Below the pieces are notes generated by a model, which did no database searches, was not told the origin of the DNA, and saw only the letters and a program-made list of their open reading frames with translations. Of a stretch of DNA of 64,000 bases, positions 39,836-50,885 are shown piece by piece (position 1 is the stretch's first letter; each line of letters begins with the position of its first letter). The DNA comes from Tubiluchus corallicola. Lineage: Eukaryota > Priapulida > Priapulimorpha > Priapulimorphida > Tubiluchidae. The translations under genes and the position numbers were made by a program. Location of the stretch: assembly GCA_030141605.1 (NCBI GenBank), contig JAQGDQ010000015.1, forward strand, positions 496,001 to 560,000, read 5' to 3'.

Positions 39836-40769
39836 CGATGAAAACCTGACACAAATGATTGTTATTATTTATAGATAAATAAATCATATATACTTATTAT
39901 GATAATAATTCATTGTTAGGCTAGACCAGATTAGACTTTATCAGTAGTTTTAGTGTTTGGTTATAAAATTTGTTTCGATTTTATGCTCAAGAATTTATCA
40001 GTTTTAGGTGCCATAATAATTAAATTTCCAAGAGTGGCTTAGACTATATTTATGAATTTCAGGAATCATCATACGATTTGCAAGAGTAGTTTAGACTATA
40101 CGTAGTATAAGTAGCCGTGATGTATTTAACTAAATAACGTTCAAGTACAAGATTGCTCATTTGGTTCGCACAAGCTTCGTTCCTAGCTCTTTACATCTTT
40201 TGAGCTGTAAAAGCTTATGACATTCAACCATCCATTCTAGTTCATTAACAGTCTTAATAAAAACCTTCAACCCCACCCCCTGTTTGGCACTATTCCTAAC
40301 ACAAGTTTGGTTGTCTGTTCAGGCAAATTTTGGGTGACATTCCTTTCTGTTTTTGAGTTGCAATTGACGTTTGACTTTGAAATTGCCAACAGGGTCACTC
40401 ACTCACCTACTAAAATCTGTCTCATATCTGGTGCGATAAATTACCAATGTTTCGTCGGCCACCTCGTTGTTGCTTGTAAGTTGTAAACCTTTCGTATCTT
40501 TGTCTTGGTTGTCAATCTGACACCGACACGGTTGTTCGGTCGGATTATATTTTGTTTTGTGTAGTTAACATTACATTTGTAAATGTTTAATAGATGATGC
40601 CTGACAAGACGATTGTTTTTTATGGATCTAACTTAATTTTGTATATATAATGCAAACGGGAGCAGGATGGATTTGTGTCAGACAAAAAAATTAAAGGAAA
40701 TATCAAGCGTTCAGGGAAGTTAGGCTTATCTCAATTTTCGCGAAAAGTGGTAGAAGGATTTAATAAGGA

Positions 40770-41010
40770 AATTGCGATAAGTGCCGCGTGTAATAAGTAA
40801 GATCATTTCACGCTTGAACGCTCCCATTTTGAACGCCCATTCTTCCACCCAAGAAAAGCAGTGCATTACCAACGGTGTAATAAATTAACGGTCCTTCATA
40901 AACAGTTTTTTGCACTTTTTTTTGTTATATTTTTCTAAATTTAAGTGATAACAGTAAAAAAAAACCAACATGCTAAGTAACTTGTCTTTTCGTTTAATCC
41001 CATTTAATAA
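40770..41010. repeat. Dispersed repeat B, copy 1
   Basis: Similar in direct orientation to 56432-56860. Shared blocks include GATAAGYGCCRCGTGTAAT, GATCATTTCACGCTTGA, GCCCATTCTTCCACC (GCACATTCTTCCACC in copy 2), GTTATATTTTTC and GTAASTKACTTGTC. Copy 2 has extra sequence between the blocks. A single block at about 40695 (ATATCAAGCGTTCA) may extend it leftwards. No ORF, family unknown. Confidence 0.75.
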
Positions 41011-41290
41011 ACATTTGTGTCAGGCAAAGTTGGTAATCGAGCCGTTTATCGATTGCACGCACGAGCAAAAATCTATCATATAAGTGGTTGCACACAGATT
41101 TTGCCTGGTGTGTTATTTTATGTAATTTTTATTGTTTTTTTCAAATTGGAGATGGAAGCGGAGAATTTCAACTGCAGCAAAAAATCAAAATCACTGCTAA
41201 GCCCGCAAGCTGACTCTTATTGGTGTTGTGAAGCCTCTAGCCTAATGTACATACTTGCACTACCCGTCTAAGCAGCTTTACCCGACTCCA

Positions 41291-41305
41291 CCCCCCCCCC
41301 CCCCC
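41291..41305. repeat. Poly-C run (15 C)
   Basis: Fifteen consecutive C on the plus strand. Confidence 0.95.
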
Positions 41306-41347
41306 ACCTCGATCGCTTGTGAAATGACGTCTACGTAATTTGAGTGT

Positions 41348-41378
41348 GACATTTATTATAGGGTATATAATAAATGTC
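41348..41378. repeat. Perfect 13-bp inverted repeat
   Basis: GACATTTATTATA and its exact reverse complement flank a 5-base spacer (GGGTA). It is AT-rich and could be cruciform-forming or a relic of a small foldback element. Confidence 0.85.
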
Positions 41379-42599
41379 GTGTAATTACGAAATAGTTGCT
41401 TCCTGACAAATCTTGTTGCATAGACCCACTGGTGGGAGACAAATTATCAAGGAAATTGCGCTTTTCGGTTTGAAAACTGCATAACTGCATGCATGGCAAT
41501 CGAGAAATGACACATTAATTCTTCTTTGCTGCGTAGTATGCAATGGTTATTCTCGTGAATACTCGCTGTATTATACTGTATTTATGCTGCAATATAATGT
41601 ATTTTGCAAGCTATCTGTTCTGAAAGGTGCAGTTAGTAACGAGTGAAATTAATGTCGAAGAGAAACTGATACACAATGTCACTCACTGCAAAAGGCTAGT
41701 AGTCATCGACATTTGCCATATTTCATTGGATTTGACAGATCTGAACTTCATTGAAAGTTGCCTTGTCAAAGCAGAATCCGCAGGCGCATGTTATTAAATT
41801 TAAAAAAAACATGTTTGTTAGTTGTAACTTCGACAAAATACAGTAATAATCGAATTTTCGATAAACAGCCCAACAGGTGAAACTCGGAAATTCTGTTTTT
41901 TCGGATGCAAAAACAGGTTATCTCGTATTTATTTAAGCCTTGAACTTCCTGTGGCATGAAAATGTACCTTTGTAACATGATTCTCAAACAAGAAAACTGC
42001 GTCCAGTTGCAATTGGCATTTAGTAACCGTACGCGACCAGATTGTGCTGTAACTAGTGGATGAAACTGAAGACCTCGGCAGCAAAATTGTCACCTGACTG
42101 CCAGAATGCCATTTACAAATGAAAAATTGCAACTTTGGCAATATGACGCTAATCGAAGCCAATTCTTATCTGATTCACTGGGGCGCACCTAGGTAGCTTC
42201 TTTGGAGTTCATGCTAATTTCGCTTTGTATTTACTTTTTTGACACTTGTATTGACAATTAATTGAAATTACTTTCGGATGATGTTTATTTCCTTTTCTTC
42301 CGCACCTTGTTTGTTTAACTTAATAAAAAGCAACAGTTTCGCGTTTGACATTAAAATGTTAATAAAATTTTAAATAATAGCAGATGGGAAAAAATTGGAG
42401 CACCCTGCATAAATAGTGGTGTATTATCTAATTTTACTAACAATTATGAAATTGAGATATAGTCATGCCTTGATTTAAAAAATAAAATCTATTCCACGCA
42501 AATGTCTGCTACGCGTTCAGTTTGTGTAATATTGCGTAATTTGTGCGTTTGCAACAAAATGTATGTAATTCTTGTTTGTACCCTTGATATTTTATTGTA
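41379..42599. other. Non-coding, no gene recognised
   Basis: Open frames of about 75 codons on the minus strand (41766-42162) have no recognisable motif. No repeats were seen. Confidence 0.45.
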
Positions 42600-42837
42600 T
42601 TACTAATTATTATAGAGTACTGTTGTGTGTGAATACTTTTTGTATATTGTATGTATTTTTAGCTTAGCTTAAAATTTTATAGACCCTGCATGAGGTTTTC
42701 ATATGTTTTTCTGACATTCCTAATTTTTTATTGTGTTTAGACGCATTTGTCTTCAGCAGTGTTCTGTTTTAGAACAACTGCACTGAGGATTGTTGTCTTT
42801 TATGCACTTCATTTTAAGACAAATAAAGATTTTACTG
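42600..42837 (+). mobile_element. CR1-like LINE, 3' UTR-only copy 3
   Basis: The shared motif appears as GACGCATTTGTC at 42740, followed by a strong hairpin (CAGTGTTCT…AGAAC…CACTG, 42757-42785). The tail CAAATAAAGATTTTACTG corresponds to CAAATAATGATTATTTTAC in copy 2. There is no coding part, so the copy is truncated within the 3' UTR. The left edge is approximate. It ends at a (CT)n(AT)n array. Confidence 0.65.
42740..42785 (+). promoter_or_regulatory. 3' UTR motif and hairpin of the LINE family, copy 3
   Basis: Motif GACGCATTTGTC plus hairpin with stem TTCT/AGAA and outer CAGTG/CACTG pairs, loop GTTTT. The stem bases differ from copy 1 while pairing is kept. Confidence 0.55.
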
Positions 42838-42875
42838 TTCTCTCTCTCTCTCTCTCTCTCCATATATATATATAT
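42838..42875. repeat. (CT)n(AT)n microsatellite
   Basis: About 12 CT units followed by about 7 AT units, immediately after the LINE 3' end. Confidence 0.93.
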
Positions 42876-42911
42876 CTTTTCTCTCTATTTCTATTTATTT
42901 CCAAATTTTCC

Positions 42912-43198
42912 AGTACTGAACTTTCATAGTACGAAGTTTTGCCATACCATATTTTCTTAGTACTAAACATTACTGGTACCATATTTCCCTTCTACGAAAC
43001 ATTCCCTATAATAGATTTTACCAGTACCACAAATTTCTTGTACTTAAAAGTCGTACTATCAAATTTACATGTATTAAAATATCCATGTACAAAAATTCCT
43101 TGTACCAAATTTTGCCAGTACCAAACCTTAATGGCACCAAATTTACCTGTACCAAACTTGCCGGTATCAACACTACGTGTATCAAACTTTCCTACATT
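42912..43198. repeat. Imperfect 18-bp minisatellite
   Basis: About 15 units of the type GTACCAAATTTKCCAG and variants, with a period of about 18-19 bp. Because 18 is a multiple of three, both strands show repetitive open frames (plus: P-V-P-N-L type; minus: T-G-K-F-G type). No start context or neighbouring exon supports a gene. Confidence 0.8.
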
Positions 43199-43811
43199 CA
43201 GCAAGAACAAGTAGCGTTGAATATGGTCTCCATCCACACATAGTTAGATGAAATTTGGTCGCCGATGTCTGTACTGTTTTCCACTTATACACATTGAAAG
43301 CCAGTCGACGACTACATTGAGAACAAACACACGCTGATGACAGCATGGGCGTTGAATATAGCATAACAGACTGTTACTAATATATAAAAACAATCAATAC
43401 TGATTTAACAGAACTGCTGTTAACAGTGTATTTGGCTGCCGTTGTTCTCGTTTGTTATTATCACTATTTTTGCGGAATCGCAAATAGTGTAAATTGTGAT
43501 TGCCTACACATATAACCTAATGCCAAATTAGCTTTTCACGAATATTATTTTGTTAAGCGTCAGTTCAGTTTTATGCAAGAAATGGACTCTAATACGGCCC
43601 AATAGACTATTTTTAGTAAACCGTGGCTAACGTAGGTTTAAACTATTCTGATAATGTCAAATTTGAAAATGGACATTCTAAATTTAAACTTACGTTCATT
43701 GTTGTAAGATTCCTAATATTTTTTTATATTATTGAATACGTGTCTTTGAATTTGGGGTAACAGCATTCCAAAAATAAACTGACGTTTAACGATTTCAGAA
43801 CAAACTATATC
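43199..43811. other. Upstream region of the PLC-like gene
   Basis: No exon is recognised. It could contain promoter and 5' UTR of the downstream gene, but no clear TATA box or initiator can be singled out in this AT-rich DNA. Confidence 0.4.
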
Positions 43812-46106
43812 ATGTTTTGGATTATTTTTAGCTATTCCATCACGTTTATAACTATTTTATTAAACTCTAAAGTGGAATGTTTGCCTGAGTGGCTTTCTGG
43901 TTTCATGGATTTAAAATGTGAAGAACCTACGAGCCAAGAAGGAAGAGATTATTGGAAATACTTGCATGATCTGCACCATGGTCAGTCTGGAATTAACTGG
44001 CATGACTTCACATCCGAACAGATTTTGGACCGAGCCAACTGGATGGGACAGTTGCCGGATCATGTACGAAAGACAGTTCCACTAAACGCCCTCGCTATTC
44101 CAGGTTTGTTGGAACTAAGGGAGCTCTTTTTACAGAGTTGTATTCATAATAGGAAAACCCGGAATGCACTACTTGATCGAGGGAGGTCTGCCACGAAATT
44201 GAAATAAAGAAAAGTTTGCCCACACTTTACGTAGGTTTGATTCGATGCAACTTGATGTCTACATTAATTCGCTTTTCTCGAAAGGGCCAGTCCTAAGATT
44301 GATTATCCAAAGTTACCTGGGTTTAAATGCTCATTGACTTGAAGATTCTATAATGTAGTTTATCTGATGTGATTCTTAATTAATTTCATAAAAGCATTTG
44401 CTTTGAGTTTTGTTCAGTATATGCAATAATATCAAACCATAATAGCTGATATAGCCTGTGTGGCGTTCCAGCATTAGACCTATAATTATTTTACAGTAAG
44501 TACCCGTGGCAGAGTTACCTGCATAATCACAGGATCTAAAAAAAATTCTGTCTTTTTTTCAAACAACAGGTCTAACTCTTAGAGTTTGATGACACAATTT
44601 AAAAATTCTGAATTTCGAGTTTGTGTTCATCTTATAAGGTCGTATTTTTATTTCCAGGGAAGTTTATTACGATAATTACAGTCTGACGATACTTAAATAT
44701 TGTATTGTAAATGACGATATTCTTATAAATCCAGTTTTGACTACTTTGTCTGCCGTTACTTCTTATTACTTTTATTATTTTAATACTTAAAGTAACAGGA
44801 GCGTACGTATTTTTTTTAAAAAATTGGTACATTTATGTTAACATAGTTACAATAATTTTCGTATTATAGGGGCACACAATGCATTTACACATAATCTTAG
44901 TGACATTGTTGCACCAGCAGGAAAAAAGAGTATGCTGACGGCATTAAATTTGCTTACAAGCCTTGGTCTTACGAAGGTATCGTTGTACAGTTAAGCAGTC
45001 AAGCTTGTGTCGCATGGCACTGGTATTAAGCATTAAAACAGCGTAGCAATAATTACAATAAAAGATAGTAGATTTGATTCATCATTTTAATCTTCCAACT
45101 CTAAACGAATGAAGAATATTTGACTTTTTAGGCAGCCAATAAGTGGAGTCGGTGTCAGAGCTGGGGACCTCGAGAACAACTCGAAAATGGTGTTCGTTAC
45201 TTTGACATTAGACTGTCTAGATCGGATAAACCCGCCAGTATGCGTGAAGCAAAGGATATCTTCATTGTTCATGGATTTCTGGGCACAGCCATAACTGACA
45301 TCATAGATGACATAAACACGTTTTTGGCAGCGCACCCGAAAGAAGTCGTACTTCTGGACTTTCGTGGTTTCTATAACATGACCAGCACAGATCATGACAA
45401 CGTATGCACATATATGCACAGGGTGTTCGGTGGTAAAATATTTCGTGGAAAGTTTCCGTCTGGTAAACCATGTAGACCAAATAAATGTACGCTTCACGAC
45501 CTAGAACAATTACGTCAACAGGCGCTAATTATGTATCGGTTGGGTTGTTACGTAGGAGGAAGACGCTTACATATACCTATGATCTATGCAGGAGACTGGC
45601 CAGATGCTCAAAATTGTCCGGATTTGGTGAATTACTTAGAAGAAACTTATAGAAATAGAAGCAAGAGTCGCAGTTATTCATGGTACTATGTTTCTCAAGG
45701 GATTATAACTCCAACTGGAGATCTCATGAAGAAAGCGCCTCATACAGGTGTTGAACATATCGCGAGAAAAGCAAACTTGGTTATCCAGCAATACTTGCTC
45801 AACAAAACAGCGGGTTCTAAAGCAATCAATGTGGTTATGGTAGACCATATTCAGCATGGATACGTGATCGAAGCTATCATTCATTTGAATTATAAATGCC
45901 AGAAGAAGTTTTTGCCCACAGAAGTTTTTGCATCATACGACAACGCTAGTACCACCAGAACAACCACTACTGCTACCACTACCACTACCACTCTCACTAC
46001 CACTACCAGTACTACTACCACTACTACTACCACTACCACTACCACTACCGCTACCGCTACCACTACCACTACCACTACCACTCACCACCTCCAATACTAC
46101 CACTAA
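43812..46106 (+). CDS. Secreted PI-PLC X domain-containing protein with Thr-rich tail
   Basis: Three exons: 43812-44103, 44870-44976 and 45132-46106. The introns have GT-AG ends in phase 1 (splitting a Gly codon) and phase 0; exon 3 could alternatively start at 45144. The product is 457 residues. Residues 1-22 form a hydrophobic signal peptide. The X domain has LNALAIPGAHNAFTH (His100, Asn101), NGVRYFDIR (Arg155, Asp158) and FIVHGFLGT (His180), the residues expected for phosphodiesterase catalysis by PI-PLC. HPKEVVLLDF follows at about 201-210. HN rather than HD matches eukaryotic PLC. PLCXD-type proteins lack PH, EF-hand and C2 domains, as here. The likely reaction is cleavage of phosphoinositide or GPI-type lipid outside the cell; the substrate is inferred. 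The tail from residue 406 is a Thr repeat ending in HHLQYYH. I chose ATG 43812 because the signal peptide follows at once. Confidence 0.88.
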
Positions 46107-46527
46107 AACTATGACCCCCAGTACCACTAACACGCCCACTTCCGATACTGCTATGACTACCACTACCACTAACACACCCACAAACACTACTGCTAAGACT
46201 ACCACTACCACTAACACGCCCACTACCACTTCCGCTACGACTGCCACTACCACTACCACTGCCACTACCACTACCACTACAATTACCAAGCGCACTGCCA
46301 CTAACACTACAACCATCACTACCTTTATCTCTGCCACTACCATGCTCACTACCACTACTGCTGACACTGCCACTCTCACTACCAGTACTACTACCACTAC
46401 CACCAAAACTGTCACCACTACCACCAAAACTCTCACCACTACCACCAAAACCCTCACCACTACCACCAAAATCCCCATCACTACCACCAAAAGATCCGCC
46501 ACTGTCACTACAACAGCAGCGACATAA
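45948..46527 (+). repeat. (ACCACT)n repeat, coding then out of frame
   Basis: ACC/ACT triplets run about 580 bases. Up to 46085 they encode poly-Thr in the PLC frame. An out-of-phase base near 46081 moves the gene into CAC CAC and a stop at 46106. The Thr-rich reading continues in another frame, with TNTP and TTTTKTL type units, to TAA at 46525-46527. All frames on both strands are open because of the repeat. Confidence 0.9.
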
Positions 46528-47403
46528 TCTAGAAACGTTTGGAAGAATCAATACCACCTCCAAACCCACCACCATTATAAAGAGTAGAAGTAGCAGGATA
46601 CAACAGTAGTAACAGCGGTAACCTAATCTAGATAGGCGCGGTAAAATTAAGCTGTGGGTTAGTTTCAGTAATATGTGTAACTTTGTACCTACTTTGTACC
46701 TACTTACTTTGTAAGCGCCTGAGCATTTAAGTCTGAGCGTCTTTAATATCTCTAAGAATGCAGTAGTGTTATTTTTCTGAGATAAACTGGATTTCGTGCA
46801 TTTAGTTGATAATAGTCTGTTTCTGATTATTAACCGTTAAATCCAATTCAAAACAATCCTGGACAGAGAAATGGCGTGACCTTTTAGTGTGTAGTGTTTA
46901 GCCTATATGTAGCAAATTATAATTCTTTTTAGGGACCATACTACAATTATATATTCTCTGACTTGTAGAACTAACTAAACCGAGGGTTAGAGATATTCCA
47001 AATGTGAATCGCAGAGTCAGTAGGTACTATTTTTCTTGCATTACATTGCTAGGAAAGATAAAATTTGTTGCAAAGAATACAAATTAAGTACTGCACAGGA
47101 TCTGCATTGTTGATGTGTAATTGTGTATTAAGATGCATATTACAGAATTTAATAATATTCCATTTAAAGTTTCAAAACGCCTATTTAGTTTTATGAAGTC
47201 TTTTGGTGTTTTTCAACGTTAGCTGATTTGGTTTTGGTATAAAGGCTTGCACATGCACTGCGCACCATACATCGGTATCACGTGAAAATCGAAGGCACCG
47301 GTGTGGTAATGAACGAAGAATGTTATTCACGCATTTCGGCAACTATGTTGGCCTTTCCGTTTGTCTTTTCTGCAGTCAACTGCATGCCTGGGGGGATTGC
47401 CAG

Positions 47404-47499
<96 letters not shown>

Positions 47500-48940
47500 T
47501 TTTTCTTCTTTCCCTCTCTCCCGGTCTTTTTCACCCTCTTTTTCTTTCTGTCTTGATATTTCGTCTTGCACAGTACTAGTCTAGATGCCATCTCAACTAA
47601 TATTGATACAGCCCTTTGTCGTCACACTTCAGCACATATCATAGTCGTTGTAAATAATAGCTTGCTCTCGAGTAGTTTGGCTGACAAGTGATTGTTGTTT
47701 ATGAGATTTTCAAAAGAATATATCCAGATACATTTTCTTCCAATTATACGAACAAATAAGCAAATGTTCAGAATTGTTCAGATTTAGTGACTTCCTGACA
47801 CAGCCTCTGCTACTCAAACTACTAGGACTGTTAGAGCCAATTTAATACAGAAACATGGTTTAAACACTTATAACAAAGGTTCTGGCAGAATAAATGTGGT
47901 CATGGTAGATTGATAATGTTACTTGAAATATATGAATTACGTGAACTTGAAAGTTGTGTGACGTTACCCTATGTGTCTTATTAAGTATGCACACGTGTCC
48001 AGTCCGAAACTGAACCCGAAGTCTTTGTACACTTTGTTTTCTGTTAAGAAACATTAACAAAAAAACATCTTTTCTTTATTATTGGAATATACTTGCCTTG
48101 AAATGCTAAGGCAACGGTAAATGCTGCGGTAGCGTAATAGTGTGGCTAGAACGAAAAACGATACGAAAATATACAGAAAAATTGTCTTTGCATCTCGACG
48201 ACTTGACGGCAACCCTGGCCTAAGGTTACAAAAATGATGTGTGCAAAGTCGCACAATTTTCATTAACTTTACCGCACTTAAAATTACATCTTACAATAAT
48301 GTTTTACCAAAAAAAGAAGACAGAATATTTTTGCAGGTTAATATTTGCGACATTGTTTATCGGCATTGTAATAGTTTTTCAGAATTATTTCCTTTACAAT
48401 ATTCATGAAAATTTTACATTCATGAATGTTCTTTTCACTTATCACCTTACTCAAATTCTTAATATCTTAGTCAAATTATCTTACGCTATGACACCCTGTT
48501 ATCTGCGCTTATCAAACTACAGCAAAAAATATTCAGCAGTGTGCTTCTCTCTAGTCACAGTCTCATGTGCCATTGAGCTTTGTTCCCTCTGGTGATAAAA
48601 ATTCTAGTTCCTCAATCTAAAAATAACTCATTAGCGAGCCTCAACGAGCCTTTCGTTTTTATTCAATTGTGGACCAAGAGGTGAAATGTTTTCGCTTTTA
48701 TTGTAGTTGGCCTTTCTCCTTGTAACTGTGTTCGATTCCTCATTCTGTTTGGCAATATCTTCAGTATGTACGCAGTAATATAGGTTTTGGAATAACGCAT
48801 AATTTGCATGGGCACATCGCGTAATTTCACGCCGCGGTCATTTGTTTCCTAAATTAATTTTAGATAGTGTTTGACGTCATTTGCATGCTTGGTCAGCATA
48901 TTTACATTTATTCTGTTGAACTGTCACACTTCATTTTTAA
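46528..48940. other. Non-coding with a (CT)n array
   Basis: Probably includes the 3' UTR of the PLC-like gene, but no clear poly(A) site was identified. A (CT)n tract lies at 47407-47495. The ORF at 48239-48595 has no recognised motif. Confidence 0.5.
47407..47495. repeat. (CT)n microsatellite, 89 bp
   Basis: Pure CT repeats, followed by a pyrimidine-rich stretch to about 47555. Confidence 0.96.
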
Positions 48941-50885
48941 CTAGTTTTCTCTATAATAAATCTCTATCCTTTTCCTGTCGAACGCTTTGGCTAAATCATA
49001 GCATATGGTCATTCCGAAGTTATTATCGCAGATGTCTTCTTCTATGCTTGCTACTAATCGCATGAGGTAGTGGATATTATTTCTGCTTGCACAGAAGACT
49101 TCTTGCTCCTGATCAAGGAGGTTACCCGACAGAAGATGTTGCTTTAGTCTACAGGTTAAAAGACATTCTATGAGTTTGCCAATATAAGACGAAATAGCAA
49201 CAGGATGATAATTATTTGGGTTACTGTACTTTCTGGTTTCTTCATCATTGTTATTTTGGCAGCATTCGATAGCCACGTTTCAGTTTCTAAGGCTAAGTTT
49301 GCCGTGTTGATAACCACGAGTTTCCACAGACAACCGAAGCTTTTGATCTTGCGTGGATATAGTCCATCATTATCTAACGATTTGCTGGTCCTTCGCAATA
49401 CCCTAATGACGTCATTTAATTCTTGGAACGTAAATGGTGAATGAAGCATTTCGTTTTCATTTGACGAGCTTTCATTTATTTCTCGTAGCCTAACTTCAAT
49501 AACCCTTTAAAATCATCATCAAGGATTTGATTTGACAAATGGTCCCCCCACTGAAGAACGACGTAAAACACAGCTCTGCTTTTTCTTCGCCTTTAACCAC
49601 AAAATCGTTGTTACATATCAGAATATCAGTTTGCTTTGATTTCCGATTTTACAAAAGCTCGTCTATAAATTTTCCAAACATTTTTACCTTATTGCGAGTT
49701 TAGGTTTTCAGTTTGTCTCCTTAACCAACTGTTAAAGCATCCTTAACCTCTTCGCTTAAAAGTATTCTTTGGCTTCTAGATAAAGTGCTTTGTTTTGAAG
49801 GGGTTGAGTATCTCAGAAACTCTTTACATTTTCTTACTCGTTGAAACAGTGTTAATAAATTTGCTGTCTAGAATGGCTTGCTACGTTCACACAAGGTTTC
49901 CTTCCTAGATATACGTAATTTATGTAAAGCAATGAACCTTTAAACCATTCCCATAGCATTGAGACATCTCTATGCAACAACAGAGCTATAAATTCATTAT
50001 TCTGTTGCTCTAAGGCTACTTCCAGTCAGACAGACCACCTTTTACATCAACGTTTTTTACATCAAATACGACCCATGGTCCAGGTACGTTTGCCTCTTTT
50101 TTAATATTAATTTCTGAAATGTCGGTAGGTGGCCCACCAAAAATGCATTGTTTAATAAATAATTTTACTTGTTCGTCTACTCTCACATGGCTGATTTTAT
50201 CTACAACACCTTGAGAGACCAATTTTACTTTTTCTTGTGGTAGAAGTAAACGTGCAGTTTGCTAGAACTTCCGCATAAATAAGACCATTTCCACTCCAAA
50301 TAGTGTCGTTCATTTTGCACCCATGAAGATTTGTGATATCGTCCCAGGGAAAACTTCTTGCATTAAAATCCCCCATAACTCCAACTCCAGTCAAGTTTTT
50401 AATATTTGTATAGGTCATGGCATTTTGAAAACATTTTGACAAAGTTTTTAATTGCATTTGCGAGTTTGGGAGAACGTAGACAGAGGTAGCTGTCTTTCAC
50501 CCTGGATCATTACCCACAACGCATCTAAATTTTGTTCTTCCAGAGTAGCTATTCTGCATGCTTTAATGTCATTTCTGATAAACAGAGCCACCCCACCTGA
50601 TCTTGCACTGCTACTTTTAATGTACTTGTTGTATAATTGCTTAAGTTTGTGTCGCGTCGGATTAGTGTACTTACATTAATTTTGACCTCTTGTACAGCCA
50701 CAACGTTAAACGAATTCTTTTTTACATAGTTGTTCAGCGCAGCCAAAGATCTTACTGACAGATTATTTATGTTTATTTGACAGGTGGATTTTTTTCCCTT
50801 TTGTATTTTTTCAACGTTCTCTTTGTAAGCTGAACATTCTCTATCCCACGAAGAATGCGCCTCTTTACAGTTGACGTTACAGTTT
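48941..50885 (-). mobile_element. Antisense LINE fragment: zinc knuckle, APE endonuclease, start of RT
   Basis: Read on the minus strand from 50885: CNVNCKEAHSSWDREC, resembling the last CCHC knuckle of an ORF1 protein, continues in frame into the endonuclease (NINNLSVRSLAALNNY, VVAVQEVKIN). After frameshifts come GGVALF (about 50590), GVMGDFNAR (about 50370), LNDVIRVLRRTSKSLDNDGLYPRK (about 49400), YHPVAISSYIGKLIE (about 49190) and motif A as CYDLAKAFDR (about 48985). The copy stops just after motif A, so GIPQG, YADD and the C-terminus are missing. Loss of the 3' part is unlike normal LINE truncation and points to a later deletion. It is a different family from the CR1-like copies; I do not assign a clade. 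Confidence 0.8.

Noticed and set aside
42939-43237. Proline-rich (plus) and Gly/Lys-rich (minus) repeat ORFs
   Set aside because: Explained by the 18-bp minisatellite; both strands are open equally.
45890-46575. Long Val-, Gly/Ser- and Leu/Pro-rich ORFs on both strands
   Set aside because: These are other-frame readings of the ACC/ACT repeat. Only the plus-strand Thr frame joins to the PLC domain.
48655-48760. Possible tRNA-like SINE head (TGGACCAAGAGG and TGTTCGATTCC boxes)
   Set aside because: The arms do not pair and no acceptor stem can be drawn; the boxes alone are too weak.
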